Assembly: GCA_020053105.1 (NCBI GenBank) | Contig: JAGVNU010000020.1 | Coordinates: 1 to 33,196, forward strand | Source: Thermodesulfovibrionia bacterium | Lineage (GTDB): Bacteria; Nitrospirota; Thermodesulfovibrionia; UBA6902 | DNA length: 33,196 nt | Direction of reading: 5' to 3' | In this document: in pieces, positions 16,730 through 24,343 of the stretch | How positions within the stretch are numbered: position 1 is the first letter of the stretch | Layout: each line of letters starts with the position of its first letter | Translations under genes and position numbers: made by a program | Notes under the pieces: model-generated | What the model saw: the letters and a program-made list of their open reading frames with translations, nothing else | Told to the model about the DNA's origin: nothing | Database searches by the model: none

Positions 16730-18030
16730 TTCCCCAGCAATATGGAACTGCCTGTAAAGAACGTCCCCGCAACCGCCGCTGCCATAAGCGTTGCCAGGGT
16801 GGCCGCCAGGAGCGCACGGGGACCGACTTTCGACAGGTCTGCCGTCCTTGACGGGACAAGGGCCGACACACCTCCGACGAATATTGCAAGTGATGCCACG
16901 TGTGCAAATCCGCAAAGCGCATATACGGCAAGGAATGCAGAGCGCGGGTCATGCAGCGCGCCTTTTTCAATAAGCGCCGCAAGGTCCATGTATGACTTCG
17001 TTTCAGTGAGAATGACCCTTTCTCCTAGGAGCCTGGATATTTCAACTGCATCTGACGGCGGGACGCCTATAATAAGGGTGAAAGGATAAAACACGAATCC
17101 AAGGATCCCTTTCAAAGACCAGTCCATAGTGAGACCCAGTAATCCGTTCAACTTTGCTCCAGCCCCTGCAAAGATAAAATCTGCCAGCGCTACGAGGCCG
17201 AGAAATGCGACAAGCAGGGTCACGACGCCGACAGCCAATTTCATTCCTGCAGATGCTCCATTGATGGAAGCCTCGATAAATGACGATTCCTTTTCCTGGT
17301 ACGGTTTGACATGAAGTCCCAGTGTCTCGGGCTGTCCGGTTTCGGGCAGGAGGATTTTTGACATCACAATTGCGGCAGGAGCGGTCAGAAATGAGGCTGA
17401 CACTAAATGGCCTGCTATGGTAGGGAACTGTTTTTGAAGGACCATGATATAGATTGCAAGCACGCTTGACGCCACGGTTGCCATTCCTGCTGTAAGGACG
17501 GTACAGAATTCAGAGAGGGTCATCTTTTCAAGATACGGGCGGATTGCCGTAGATGATTCGATGCCTACGAAGATCTCGCTTGCGGCGCACAAAGACTCGG
17601 CTCCGCTGATTCGCATCAGCCGCGTAAAGGTCTTTGCAAATATTCCGATGAGCCACGGCATGAATCCCACGTAATATAGGATGCCCATTAAGCTTGAGAA
17701 AAATATTATCGTCGGCGCTGCCTGAAACGCAAAGATGAACCCCAGCGATTCCGCACCCCACTCATCTTTTGCCCCCGGGGGAAGGGCAAGCCTGCCGAAG
17801 ATGAACCTTGTGCCCGCGCCTGCAATGTCGATGACTTTTACCAGTGTATCGTTGATAAACAGGAAAATATTCGTGCCGGCAGGCACCACGAAAATGAGGA
17901 GCGCAAATACCAATTGGATAATAGTTCCCCATATAATAACGCGCCAGTTGACGACCTTCCTGTCAGCCGACAGTGTCCATGCAAAGGCCATAAGAATAAA
18001 TATCCCGGCAAAGCTTACCAGGTTATACAC
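16726..18030 (-). CDS. nupC: Concentrative nucleoside transporter (NupC/CNT family)
   Basis: 434 aa inner-membrane protein with about ten hydrophobic segments. Family marks include GAESLGFIFAFQAAPTIIFFSSLMGILYY, the substrate/ion motif GAESLCAASEIFVGIESSTAIRPYL (given in parts: SEIFVG, ESSTAI), MATVASSVLAIY, FLTAPAAIVMSKIL and LCGFAHVASLAIFVGG. CNT proteins import nucleosides with Na+ or H+. The start is GTG at 18030 with GGGGAG 5 bp upstream. Its stop overlaps the start of the flavoprotein gene, so the two form an operon, although I see no functional link. Confidence 0.93.
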   Translation of the reverse strand: MYNLVSFAGIFILMAFAWTLSADRKVVNWRVIIWGTIIQLVFALLIFVVPAGTNIFLFINDTLVKVIDIAGAGTRFIFGRLALPPGAKDEWGAESLGFIFAFQAAPTIIFFSSLMGILYYVGFMPWLIGIFAKTFTRLMRISGAESLCAASEIFVGIESSTAIRPYLEKMTLSEFCTVLTAGMATVASSVLAIYIMVLQKQFPTIAGHLVSASFLTAPAAIVMSKILLPETGQPETLGLHVKPYQEKESSFIEASINGASAGMKLAVGVVTLLVAFLGLVALADFIFAGAGAKLNGLLGLTMDWSLKGILGFVFYPFTLIIGVPPSDAVEISRLLGERVILTETKSYMDLAALIEKGALHDPRSAFLAVYALCGFAHVASLAIFVGGVSALVPSRTADLSKVGPRALLAATLATLMAAAVAGTFFTGSSILLGK

Positions 18031-18182
18031 GGGTTCTCCCCTTTTTTATGAAGAGTTTTATAGACGGAATGGCAGGGATTGGTTCCGGCTTACTGACTTT
18101 GGAGCAATAAATTTTCCATGAATTACACATAATAAGATTTTTAAATAATATATTAATATCCTATTATTCTTCAAGAAATTTA

Positions 18183-18211
18183 TTGAATACTGACACGAAT
18201 ATTGATAAACT
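18183..18211 (+). promoter_or_regulatory. Possible promoter of the candidate selenoprotein gene
   Basis: TTGAAT (18183-18188), a 17-bp spacer and TAAACT (18206-18211) give a moderate sigma-70 match, leaving a leader of about 60 nt before the ATG at 18279. The rest of the 18031-18278 gap is AT-rich, and I see nothing else in it. Confidence 0.35.
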
Positions 18212-18278
18212 TTTTGTTGAAACAGCAGGCCAATAAAACGTTCTGCATTTAATAACTGATTTATTGAAGGAGGAAAAT

Positions 18279-19034
18279 ATGAGAAAAGCGCTTTTATTCG
18301 GAATGCTTCTGGCAGGTGTCCTGTCCTTTAGTATTTCCGAGGCTGTCCAGACAAAGCTGGTTGTCAGGGTCTTATCAAAGGACGCGAAGTTTGTCGGATC
18401 GAAGATGGGCGGGGCCCACGTTGTTGTCAAAGACAGCGAGACCGGCAAAGTCCTTGCCGAGGGCTTAACGGCCGGAGATACGGGAAGCACAGTCAAAATC
18501 ATGTCTGAGCCTAAGACAAGATTTGTGAGTATCGCGGATGGGGCAGCTATGTTTGAAACATCCATTGACATCGCGGAACCAATGTTGATCACTATTAATG
18601 TCGAGGCCCCCTACATCGACAAGACAAACATGATAAAGAGTTCAACCCAGATGTGGCTGATTCCCGGTAAAGATATTGCCGGAGATGGGGTCATTATCGA
18701 AGTGCCTGGTTTCTCTGTTATGGCAAAGTCCCCTGACGAAGTGAAACTGACAGATAACAAGGCCGCAATTCCCATTAACGCACAGATAGTAATGATATGA
18801 GGCTGCGCCTTGACCCCGGGCGGGTTATGGGACACAGACAAGTATGAGATCAAGGCCCTTATCAAACACGAAGGCAGTATTATAGATTCTGTTCCAATGA
18901 GATTTGCCGGGCCGAGCGCCTTTCAGGCAGAGGCGACTGTGACAAAGAAAGGCCAATACGAGATCATTATCTATGCATTTGATCCTCAGACGGGCAATTC
19001 CGGCGTAGACAAGGTGAAGGTGACAGTACAGTAA
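18279..19034 (+). CDS. Exported protein with in-frame TGA: candidate selenoprotein
   Basis: Read through the TGA at 18798-18800, this is a 251-aa protein with residue 174 as selenocysteine. ATG 18279 has AAGGAGG 5 bp upstream. The signal peptide MRKALLFGMLLAGVLSFSISEA predicts export to the periplasm. Residues 23-173 look like a beta-rich domain. The TGA codon sits in IVMI-U-GCALTPGG, two residues before Cys176, a redox-like U-G-C. The same frame then continues GGLWDTDKYEIKALIKHEG to a final beta-sandwich-like domain (YEIIIYAFDPQTGNSGVDKVKVTV). The downstream part has no signal peptide, and a strong terminator follows it. A SECIS-like hairpin starts 10 nt after the TGA. The alternatives are a nonsense mutation or a coupled second gene starting at TTG 18810 (a GAGG lies 7 nt upstream of it). 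I do not recognise the family. Confidence 0.6.
18798..18837 (+). promoter_or_regulatory. SECIS-like hairpin after the in-frame TGA
   Basis: TGACCC (18811-18816) and GGGTTA (18822-18827) form a 6-bp stem, one pair G-U, around the loop CGGGC, whose GGG offers the guanines typical of bacterial SECIS loops. The stem starts 10 nt and the loop 16 nt after the TGA, the spacing expected for SelB-dependent decoding. CTGCGCC (18803-18809) can extend the helix imperfectly with GGACACAG (18830-18837). Confidence 0.45.
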
Positions 19035-19068
19035 GGAACGATTTTGTCCAATTGATTGATTATGTTAT

Positions 19069-19102
19069 AAGGGCGAGGCGATGCCTCGCCCTTGTTTATT
19101 TT
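19069..19102 (+). terminator. Rho-independent terminator after the candidate selenoprotein gene
   Basis: AAGGGCGAGGC (19069-19079) pairs perfectly with GCCTCGCCCTT (19083-19093) around a GAT loop, followed by GTTTATTTT. Its place 34 bp after the stop at 19034 shows that transcription is meant to run through the 18798 TGA to this point. Confidence 0.9.
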
Positions 19103-19113
19103 AAGCTCAAAGC

Positions 19114-19142
19114 TTGACAGTTCGTCAAATTCATAATATATA
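19114..19142 (+). promoter_or_regulatory. Sigma-70-type promoter of the GYD-domain gene
   Basis: A perfect -35 TTGACA (19114-19119), a 17-bp spacer and -10 TATATA (19137-19142) lie between the terminator and the ATG at 19181. The leader would be about 32 nt. Confidence 0.7.
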
Positions 19143-19180
19143 GATACTAAAAGGTACCTCATAATCAGAAAGGAGAAATT

Positions 19181-19465
19181 ATGGCTGTCTATATCGCATT
19201 AAGCACTCTTACCGATGAGGGGCGCAAGACCCTGAAACAAAAACCCGAAAGAATCAAAGAGGTGAACAAGGAAATCGAGGCCATGGGCATTAAGGTTTTA
19301 GGCCAATATGCCGTGCTCGGGGCATATGATTTTGTAACATTGCTGGATGCGCCCAGTAATGAAGCCGTGATGAAGATGTCTGTTGAGCTGGGATCAAGGG
19401 GGACGATCCAGATGATGACACTTCCCGCGATCACTGTTGATGAATTTATCAAAACTTTAAAATAA
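19181..19465 (+). CDS. GYD-domain protein
   Basis: 94 aa. The family is named for the Gly-Tyr/Ala-Tyr-Asp motif, here GAYDFV, following the strand KVLGQYAVL. The start YIALSTLTDEGRKTLKQKPERI is typical. It is a small ferredoxin-like alpha/beta fold of unknown function, common in anaerobes and archaea; ligand sensing has been suggested but is not settled. The ATG has AAAGGAG upstream. It is transcribed alone between its own promoter and terminator. Confidence 0.88.
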   Translation: MAVYIALSTLTDEGRKTLKQKPERIKEVNKEIEAMGIKVLGQYAVLGAYDFVTLLDAPSNEAVMKMSVELGSRGTIQMMTLPAITVDEFIKTLK

Positions 19466-19472
19466 CTGCGTA

Positions 19473-19494
19473 GGGGCGCGGCCCGCCGTGCCCC
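19473..19494 (+). terminator. GC-rich terminator hairpin after the GYD gene
   Basis: GGGGCGCGG (19473-19481) pairs with CCGTGCCCC (19486-19494) around the loop CCCG, with one G-U pair, then TTCCTTCC. The weak U-tract lowers the confidence. Apart from a doubtful small ORF, the rest of 19495-19700 holds nothing I can support. Confidence 0.5.
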
Positions 19495-19587
19495 TTCCTT
19501 CCACAACTTCTCAAAGAAATAACAAAAACAAATATTGCAGTGATGTGATGGTTTGATTTTATCCGCATATTTTGGCATGCTAACTTT

Positions 19588-19704
19588 ATGAAAATCGCAG
19601 GACGTAACGCAACTATGTCCCATCATAAGAAGATCAAAGGCCCCGTTGCCGGAATTGTTGCAGCCGCGGTCCGGCAGAATTACCCTGTCAGAGTAAAATT
19701 ATGA
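19588..19704 (+). CDS. Doubtful 38-aa ORF overlapping the mltG start
   Basis: ATG 19588 opens a basic 38-residue frame (MSHHKKIKGPVAGIVAAAV in its middle) that ends in TTATGA, so its stop overlaps the mltG ATG by 4 bp. That overlap is the only argument for it. There is no ribosome binding site and I recognise no family, so it may be chance or a leader peptide. Confidence 0.15.
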   Translation: MKIAGRNATMSHHKKIKGPVAGIVAAAVRQNYPVRVKL

Positions 19705-20735
19705 ACCGTCCCCGGAGCTTCAAAGAAATCATCGCCATATTTGTCAGCCTTGTCTTTTTCATGGCCGTGTATGTCGTTATTCACCTGATAATGCCTGTCT
19801 CGGGTGAGAATAAATGGAGAGAGGTTGAGATCCCTCAGGGGGCGAGTTATTCAAGAGGTGTCGATATATTGGCCAATGAAGGTTTTGTAGAAAACAGATA
19901 TGTCTTTCTCCTGCTGGGGAAACTGACCCGGACCGACAGGTCAATGAGGGCGGGATACTATAACCTGAATAAATCCATGACCCCCCTGGAAATATTCGAC
20001 CGCCTGAGAAAGGGGATGATCCTTGAATTTACGGTCACCATCCCTGAGGGTTCCACCCTCGATGATATAAGATTGAAGCTGAAAGAGTTCGGACTTATTA
20101 ATGACACCTCATGGCGGCTCACAACTGACCGCGGCTTTCTCTCCTCCCTGAACGTCTCGGCCCCGAGTCTTGAAGGATATATATTCCCGGATTCATATAA
20201 TTTCGCTAAAGGGACCGGCCCCAAAAATATCTTCAGCATGATGGTCCAGAGGATGAGGGAGAAATATGATGAGTCCCTGATGAAAAGGGCGGATGTTATG
20301 GGGATGACTGAAAATGAAGTCCTGACACTGGCTTCAATAATCGAGAAGGAGGCGGTCTATGATTCCGAGAGGCCGCGGATCTCCGCTGTTTATCATAACC
20401 GTCTGAAAAAGAACATGAAGCTCCAGGCCGATCCAACGGTCCTTTATGGATTAAGAGCAAGGCCGAAACTCATAAGGTACATTGACCTGATGAGATCTAC
20501 TCCGTACAATACTTATGTTATTTATGGATTGCCGCCGGGGCCGATTGCGTCCCCTGGCATCAATTCAATCCGGGCAGCGCTTTACCCTGAAAATACCGGG
20601 TATTTATTTTTTGTGTCAATGAATAATGGCAGACATTATTTTTCCCGCTCAGGCGCGGAACACGTAAAGGCGGTGACTCTGTACCGGCGCAGTAGCGTCA
20701 GCAAAGACAAAGATGGGAAAAAAGAAAACAACTAA
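19701..20735 (+). CDS. mltG: Endolytic murein transglycosylase MltG
   Basis: 344 aa. It cuts nascent peptidoglycan strands and may set glycan length. One N-terminal membrane anchor (about residues 10-31, IAIFVSLVFFMAVYVVIHLI) places the rest in the periplasm. A LysM-like region (VEIPQGASYSRGVDIL, FTVTIPEGSTLDDIRLKL) precedes the YceG catalytic domain with LEGYIFPDSYNF, ASIIEKEAVYDSERP (catalytic-type Glu215/Glu217), AVYHNRLKKNMKLQADPTV and SPGINSIRAALYP. The ribosome binding site is weak. ispG overlaps its end by 23 bp, so mltG-ispG-panC reads as an operon. Confidence 0.95.
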   Translation: MNRPRSFKEIIAIFVSLVFFMAVYVVIHLIMPVSGENKWREVEIPQGASYSRGVDILANEGFVENRYVFLLLGKLTRTDRSMRAGYYNLNKSMTPLEIFDRLRKGMILEFTVTIPEGSTLDDIRLKLKEFGLINDTSWRLTTDRGFLSSLNVSAPSLEGYIFPDSYNFAKGTGPKNIFSMMVQRMREKYDESLMKRADVMGMTENEVLTLASIIEKEAVYDSERPRISAVYHNRLKKNMKLQADPTVLYGLRARPKLIRYIDLMRSTPYNTYVIYGLPPGPIASPGINSIRAALYPENTGYLFFVSMNNGRHYFSRSGAEHVKAVTLYRRSSVSKDKDGKKENN

Positions 20736-21765
20736 ACAGATAACACTCGGCGGGGTCCGGATAGGCGGCGGAGCGCCGGTCGCTGTCCAGTCAATGACCA
20801 AGACAGACACGCGCGATGCGGCCTCTACAGTGTCTCAGATAAAAAGGCTTGAGGCAGCAGGCTGTGAGATAGTCAGGGTGGCGGTCCTGAATCTTGAGGC
20901 GGCCAGGGCCATTAAATCAATAAAGAGAAAGATCAGTATACCCCTTATTGCCGACATCCATTTTGACCATAGGCTGGCCCTGGAGGCAATGGCGAGCGGG
21001 GCGGACGGGCTTAGGATCAATCCCGGGAACATCGGGAGCAAGTTGAAGGTGAAAGAAGTTGTAAGCGCTGCCAAAGACAAAAATGTCCCTATCAGGATCG
21101 GGGTGAATGCCGGCTCACTTGAAAAAGACCTGCTGTTAAAGTACGGGCATCCGGATGCAAAGGCGCTTGTTGAAAGCGCGGGCAGACACATAAAGATACT
21201 CGAAGACCTGAAGTTCAGCGCCATTAAAGTATCTCTCAAGGCCTCTGATGTAATCAAAACAGTCGAGGCCTACAGGCTCTTTGCAAAAAAATTCAGGTAC
21301 CCCCTGCATATCGGTATTTCAGAGGCAGGCCCTGCTTTTACAGGGACCATCAAGAGCGCTGTGGGTCTGGGCATTCTTTTAGCGGAAGGCATCGGGGACA
21401 CGATAAGGGTATCATTGACTGCGGACCCGGTTGAAGAAGTCAGGGTCGCTTATGAAATTCTAAAATGCCTGCATCTGAGACAGGCTGGGCCGGAGCTCAT
21501 TTCCTGTCCGACATGCGGCCGGTGCCAGATTGATATCAGAGGGATTGCCGGGAAGGTGGAGGCAGGCCTGGCCCGGATAAAAAAACCGCTTAAGGTAGCG
21601 GTAATGGGATGCGTTGTCAACGGCCCCGGAGAGGCCAGGGAGGCTGATATCGGGATAGCCGGAGGCAAGGGAGTAGGCATCCTTTTTAAACACGGCAAAG
21701 TAGTAAAGACTTTGAAAGAGAAGGAATTGTTCGGTGTGCTAATGCGCGAGATAAAGAAAATGTAA
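20713..21765 (+). CDS. ispG: 4-hydroxy-3-methylbut-2-en-1-yl diphosphate synthase
   Basis: 350 aa. It performs the iron-sulfur-dependent reductive step of the MEP isoprenoid pathway, converting MEcPP to HMBPP. The TIM-barrel part shows VAVQSMTKTDTRD, IVRVAV, PLIADIHFDHRLAL and LRINPGNIG. The C-terminal cluster ligands are CPTC at residues 265-268 and MGCVVNGPGEA around 300, and the substrate-binding ISEAG is present. Electrons come from flavodoxin or ferredoxin. It overlaps mltG by 23 bp, implying coupled expression. Confidence 0.97.
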   Translation: MGKKKTTKQITLGGVRIGGGAPVAVQSMTKTDTRDAASTVSQIKRLEAAGCEIVRVAVLNLEAARAIKSIKRKISIPLIADIHFDHRLALEAMASGADGLRINPGNIGSKLKVKEVVSAAKDKNVPIRIGVNAGSLEKDLLLKYGHPDAKALVESAGRHIKILEDLKFSAIKVSLKASDVIKTVEAYRLFAKKFRYPLHIGISEAGPAFTGTIKSAVGLGILLAEGIGDTIRVSLTADPVEEVRVAYEILKCLHLRQAGPELISCPTCGRCQIDIRGIAGKVEAGLARIKKPLKVAVMGCVVNGPGEAREADIGIAGGKGVGILFKHGKVVKTLKEKELFGVLMREIKKM

Positions 21766-21786
21766 ATCTCTAACTTGAGGGAGCTC

Positions 21787-22638
21787 ATGCAGATTATTAA
21801 AAGGGTAAAAGACGTACAGGACATCAGCAGATGGTTTAGATGCGAGGGCAAGTTTATCGGTTTTGTGCCTACCATGGGGGCGCTCCATGAAGGACACCTC
21901 AGTCTTGTAAGGCGATCAAAGGAAGAAAACGACAGGACCATTGTCAGCATCTTTGTCAATCCCACACAATTTGGTCCTAATGAAGATCTTCAAAAATACC
22001 CGAGGGACATTGAAGGTGATCTGTCAAAACTTTCCTCGCTGCAAGTCGATACCGTTTTTATTCCCGACAACGAGGAAATGTACCCCGACGGCTTTTCAAC
22101 TTCTATAGATATCGGAGGCATCGGGAAGGTCCTTTGCGGGGCATTGAGGCCGGGGCATTTCAACGCCGTAGCGGCGGTAATCGCTAAACTTCTTAATATA
22201 TCAATGCCTCACAGGATGTATTTGGGGCAAAAAGATTTTCAGCAGACAGTGGTCATAAAGAAACTGGTAAGGGACCTGAATTACGATATGAATATTATTG
22301 TGTCCCCGACAGTGAGGGAGCATGACGGTCTGGCCATGAGTTCAAGAAACGTTTATTTGAGCGGGGAAGAAAGAAAAGCGTCTCTGATATTATATAAGGC
22401 ATTAAAACTCGGGGAAGAGATTATCATGTCTAATGGACTGGATGATATATCGGCAGTCAAAAAAGAAATGGAAGCTCTGATACGGTCCGAGCCCCTTGCG
22501 AAAATTGAATACGTCAAAGTCGTTGATCCCTACAACCTTGAGCCCGTTCAAAGGGTAATATTTGCCGCGGTGATATGCATTGCTGTTAAGATTGGGAATA
22601 TAAGGCTGATTGATAATATCATTATTGAAAAAAGCTGA
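21787..22638 (+). CDS. panC: Pantothenate synthetase
   Basis: 283 aa. It joins pantoate and beta-alanine with ATP in pantothenate (coenzyme A) synthesis. The nucleotidyltransferase motifs are clear: FVPTMGALHEGHLSLVR (HIGH-like), SIFVNPTQFGPNEDL, GQKDFQQ and the KMSKS-like AMSSRNVYLS. ATG 21787 is preceded by TTGAGGGAG, which serves as ribosome binding site; the TTG at 21775 is part of that element and is a less likely start. It follows ispG by 21 bp, and the truncated regulator begins 6 bp after its stop. Confidence 0.96.
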   Translation: MQIIKRVKDVQDISRWFRCEGKFIGFVPTMGALHEGHLSLVRRSKEENDRTIVSIFVNPTQFGPNEDLQKYPRDIEGDLSKLSSLQVDTVFIPDNEEMYPDGFSTSIDIGGIGKVLCGALRPGHFNAVAAVIAKLLNISMPHRMYLGQKDFQQTVVIKKLVRDLNYDMNIIVSPTVREHDGLAMSSRNVYLSGEERKASLILYKALKLGEEIIMSNGLDDISAVKKEMEALIRSEPLAKIEYVKVVDPYNLEPVQRVIFAAVICIAVKIGNIRLIDNIIIEKS

Positions 22639-22644
22639 GTTAAC

Positions 22645-23145
22645 ATGACTGACAAAACAGAGGAACTCAGGCATTTGCCCCTGAGAGAACGCAAAGAGGA
22701 CATACAATCTCTTGCATTACAATATATTAAACTGGCCTCGGACCAGATAGGGACGGGATTCAAAGAGCTCTCCAGGGACGCTGAAGAGTATCTTAAGACT
22801 TACGATTGGCCCGGAGATGAGAAGGAGCTTGAGACCGCAGTAAAGAAGGCATGTATCCTGGCTGAAGGACAGGTGCTGGAAGTCGAGGATTTCGACCTTA
22901 AGCACAGGCAGGCACGGTCAATCGGCAAGTTCGTTGAATCCAAACTTAAGGGCTTTATGCGGAACATTAAACGTTTTGAGTCATTCAATCTCTATGACAT
23001 GGTTATCCCGGAGGTTGAGAAATCGCTCATCATGATGGTGCTGAATGAGACCAGGGGAAATCAGATCAAGGCGGCAAGCCTTCTCGGCATTAACCGCAAT
23101 ACGTTAAGAAGTAAGATAAAAAAGCTGGGAATAAAGGTGAAGTGA
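22645..23145 (+). CDS. Stand-alone C-terminal part of a sigma-54-type regulator (Fis-type DNA-binding protein)
   Basis: 166 aa. Residues 11-80 match the end of the AAA+ domain of sigma-54 activators (LPLRERKEDIQSLALQYI, then YDWPGDEKELETAVKKA). Residues 120-166 are a Fis-type helix-turn-helix (VLNETRGNQIKAASLLGINRNTLRSKIKKLGI). The Walker A/B motifs, the GAFTGA loop and any receiver domain are absent, so it cannot activate sigma-54 as an ATPase. It begins 6 bp after panC, with no strong ribosome binding site. It may be a shortened regulator kept as a DNA-binding protein, or the leftover of a deletion; the intact, ATG-headed frame favours the former. Confidence 0.8.
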   Translation: MTDKTEELRHLPLRERKEDIQSLALQYIKLASDQIGTGFKELSRDAEEYLKTYDWPGDEKELETAVKKACILAEGQVLEVEDFDLKHRQARSIGKFVESKLKGFMRNIKRFESFNLYDMVIPEVEKSLIMMVLNETRGNQIKAASLLGINRNTLRSKIKKLGIKVK

Positions 23146-23183
23146 TATTTAGTCAGTGTCTGTTTAAAGATTGCGAGTCGTTA

Positions 23184-23618
23184 TCATAATTTCAGCAATA
23201 CCATCCCCGAAACCGGATCGAGCTCTCTTGTAGCTGTTATTCCATCCATCTCGATTATGATTGCCTCCAGCACGAGAAAGGTCTCTGATTTCTCCCTGAG
23301 ACATCCTATCTTTACCATGTCTTTTTTACCAAAGGCCCCGTGCAAATGTATCTTCGGTTCATTGTCCTGCCAGAAGATCGTCCCCACCCCCAGGATCTCA
23401 TGGCTCTCCCCCAGTTCCTTCCATACAGGTATCGGCGGCAGGTCTTCAGTTTCCGGACCGACTACAATTTTTCCTTCACGCATCCCTCCGACCAGATAAA
23501 AGACCCCGGCCCTTATATTTTCATTTTTCGCGAGTCCGGCCAGATTCCCGAGTACATCATCGTGATCATCAAATTTTGCAACAACCATTCGGCCCGGCTT
23601 ACCTATCTGATATTTCAT
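23184..23618 (-). CDS. PPC/DUF296-domain protein
   Basis: 144 aa, the whole protein being one PPC (plant and prokaryote conserved) domain: GRMVVAKFDDHDDVLGNLAGLA, AGVFYLVGGMREG, EILGVGTIFWQDNEPKIHLHGAFG. The IHLHG histidines could bind metal. In plants the domain occurs in AT-hook DNA-binding proteins; the bacterial role is unknown. AAGGAG lies 5 bp before the ATG at 23618, so the longer frame from 23645 is rejected. It is convergent with the truncated regulator and divergent from the formate dehydrogenase locus. Confidence 0.88.
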   Translation of the reverse strand: MKYQIGKPGRMVVAKFDDHDDVLGNLAGLAKNENIRAGVFYLVGGMREGKIVVGPETEDLPPIPVWKELGESHEILGVGTIFWQDNEPKIHLHGAFGKKDMVKIGCLREKSETFLVLEAIIIEMDGITATRELDPVSGMVLLKL

Positions 23619-23728
23619 AAATTCTCCTTCCTGTGGATAGAGCAATATTATTGTCCTGAGTGAAATTATATATTATTTATATTTATTAATTTATTCCTGA
23701 TTGACTTGCCACCCATTAAATATATTAA

Positions 23729-23751
23729 AATAGTTGCTCACTCCTGCATTA
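23729..23751 (+). promoter_or_regulatory. Two-part motif upstream of the NuoE-like gene, shared with fdhA
   Basis: AATAGTTGCTC (23729-23739) followed by CCTGCATTA (23743-23751) recurs upstream of fdhA as AATAATTGCTC then CCTGCATTA in the same order. A TTGACT at 23701-23706 with TAAAAT at 23726-23731 could be promoter parts, but the 19-bp spacer is long. I infer a common regulator site for the formate dehydrogenase genes. Confidence 0.4.
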
Positions 23752-23827
23752 AGGCCGGTGTTTAAGAACCCCTTGCTGCAGGACCTGGCATTCAACCGTT
23801 ACAATTTCCCCTGAAAAGGTGGTTTAA

Positions 23828-24298
23828 ATGATAGAAAATAAATGCGAAGCGATTCTTGAAAAGCACTACGAAAAAAAGGGCAGTATCATATCAATTCTCC
23901 AGGATGTTCAGGAAACTTTCGGATACATCCCCGAAGACGCGGTATTCTGGTTTGCCGAAAGGCTGAATATCCCGGCCAGTAATTTCTTCGGTGTCGTGAC
24001 CTTCTACGCCCAGTTCTACCTGAAACCGCGGGGGAAAAATATCATAACCGCATGCTGCGGAACGGCCTGTCATGTAAAAGGCGCAGAGCCTATCATCAAC
24101 AGGATGAGGGCGGACCTTGCGATTGCAGAAGGGGAAGATACGACATCTGACGGGCAGTTTACCATGGAAAAGCTGGCATGCATCGGCGCGTGCAGTATTG
24201 CTCCGGTGGTCATAGTGAATAAAAAGGTTTATGGAAGCATGACGCCGGAAAAGGTGTCCAGAATGATTAAAGAATACGAGAAGAGTTCACCCCGTTAG
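23828..24298 (+). CDS. NuoE-like [2Fe-2S] subunit of NAD-linked formate dehydrogenase
   Basis: 156 aa thioredoxin-fold protein. The four cluster ligands are visible: Cys77 and Cys81 of CCGTACHVKGA preceded by ITAC, and Cys118 and Cys122 of ACIGACSIAP, giving the Cx4C...Cx3C pattern. The N-terminal helices (ILQDVQETFGYIPEDAVFWFAERL) match NuoE/HndA/FdsG. It passes electrons within a soluble diaphorase module with the NuoF-like protein. AAGGTGG precedes the ATG. With the NuoF-like gene and FdhA downstream, a formate dehydrogenase role fits better than complex I; a hydrogenase (Hnd) role is an alternative, but no hydrogenase gene is here. Confidence 0.9.
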   Translation: MIENKCEAILEKHYEKKGSIISILQDVQETFGYIPEDAVFWFAERLNIPASNFFGVVTFYAQFYLKPRGKNIITACCGTACHVKGAEPIINRMRADLAIAEGEDTTSDGQFTMEKLACIGACSIAPVVIVNKKVYGSMTPEKVSRMIKEYEKSSPR

Positions 24299-24343
24299 AA
24301 AGAAGTAATGGGGTTTATTTCCAACCTGATAGAGGCGGATAGA

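Noticed and set aside
16560-16982. 140-aa minus-strand ORF across the nupC/flavoprotein junction
   Set aside because: It is a shadow in another frame, rich in Arg/Cys/Ser, with no family pattern.
23701-23827. Sigma-54 promoter before the NuoE-like gene (TTGC present)
   Set aside because: No GG lies at the required distance upstream of the GC in TTGCTC, and the same is true before fdhA.
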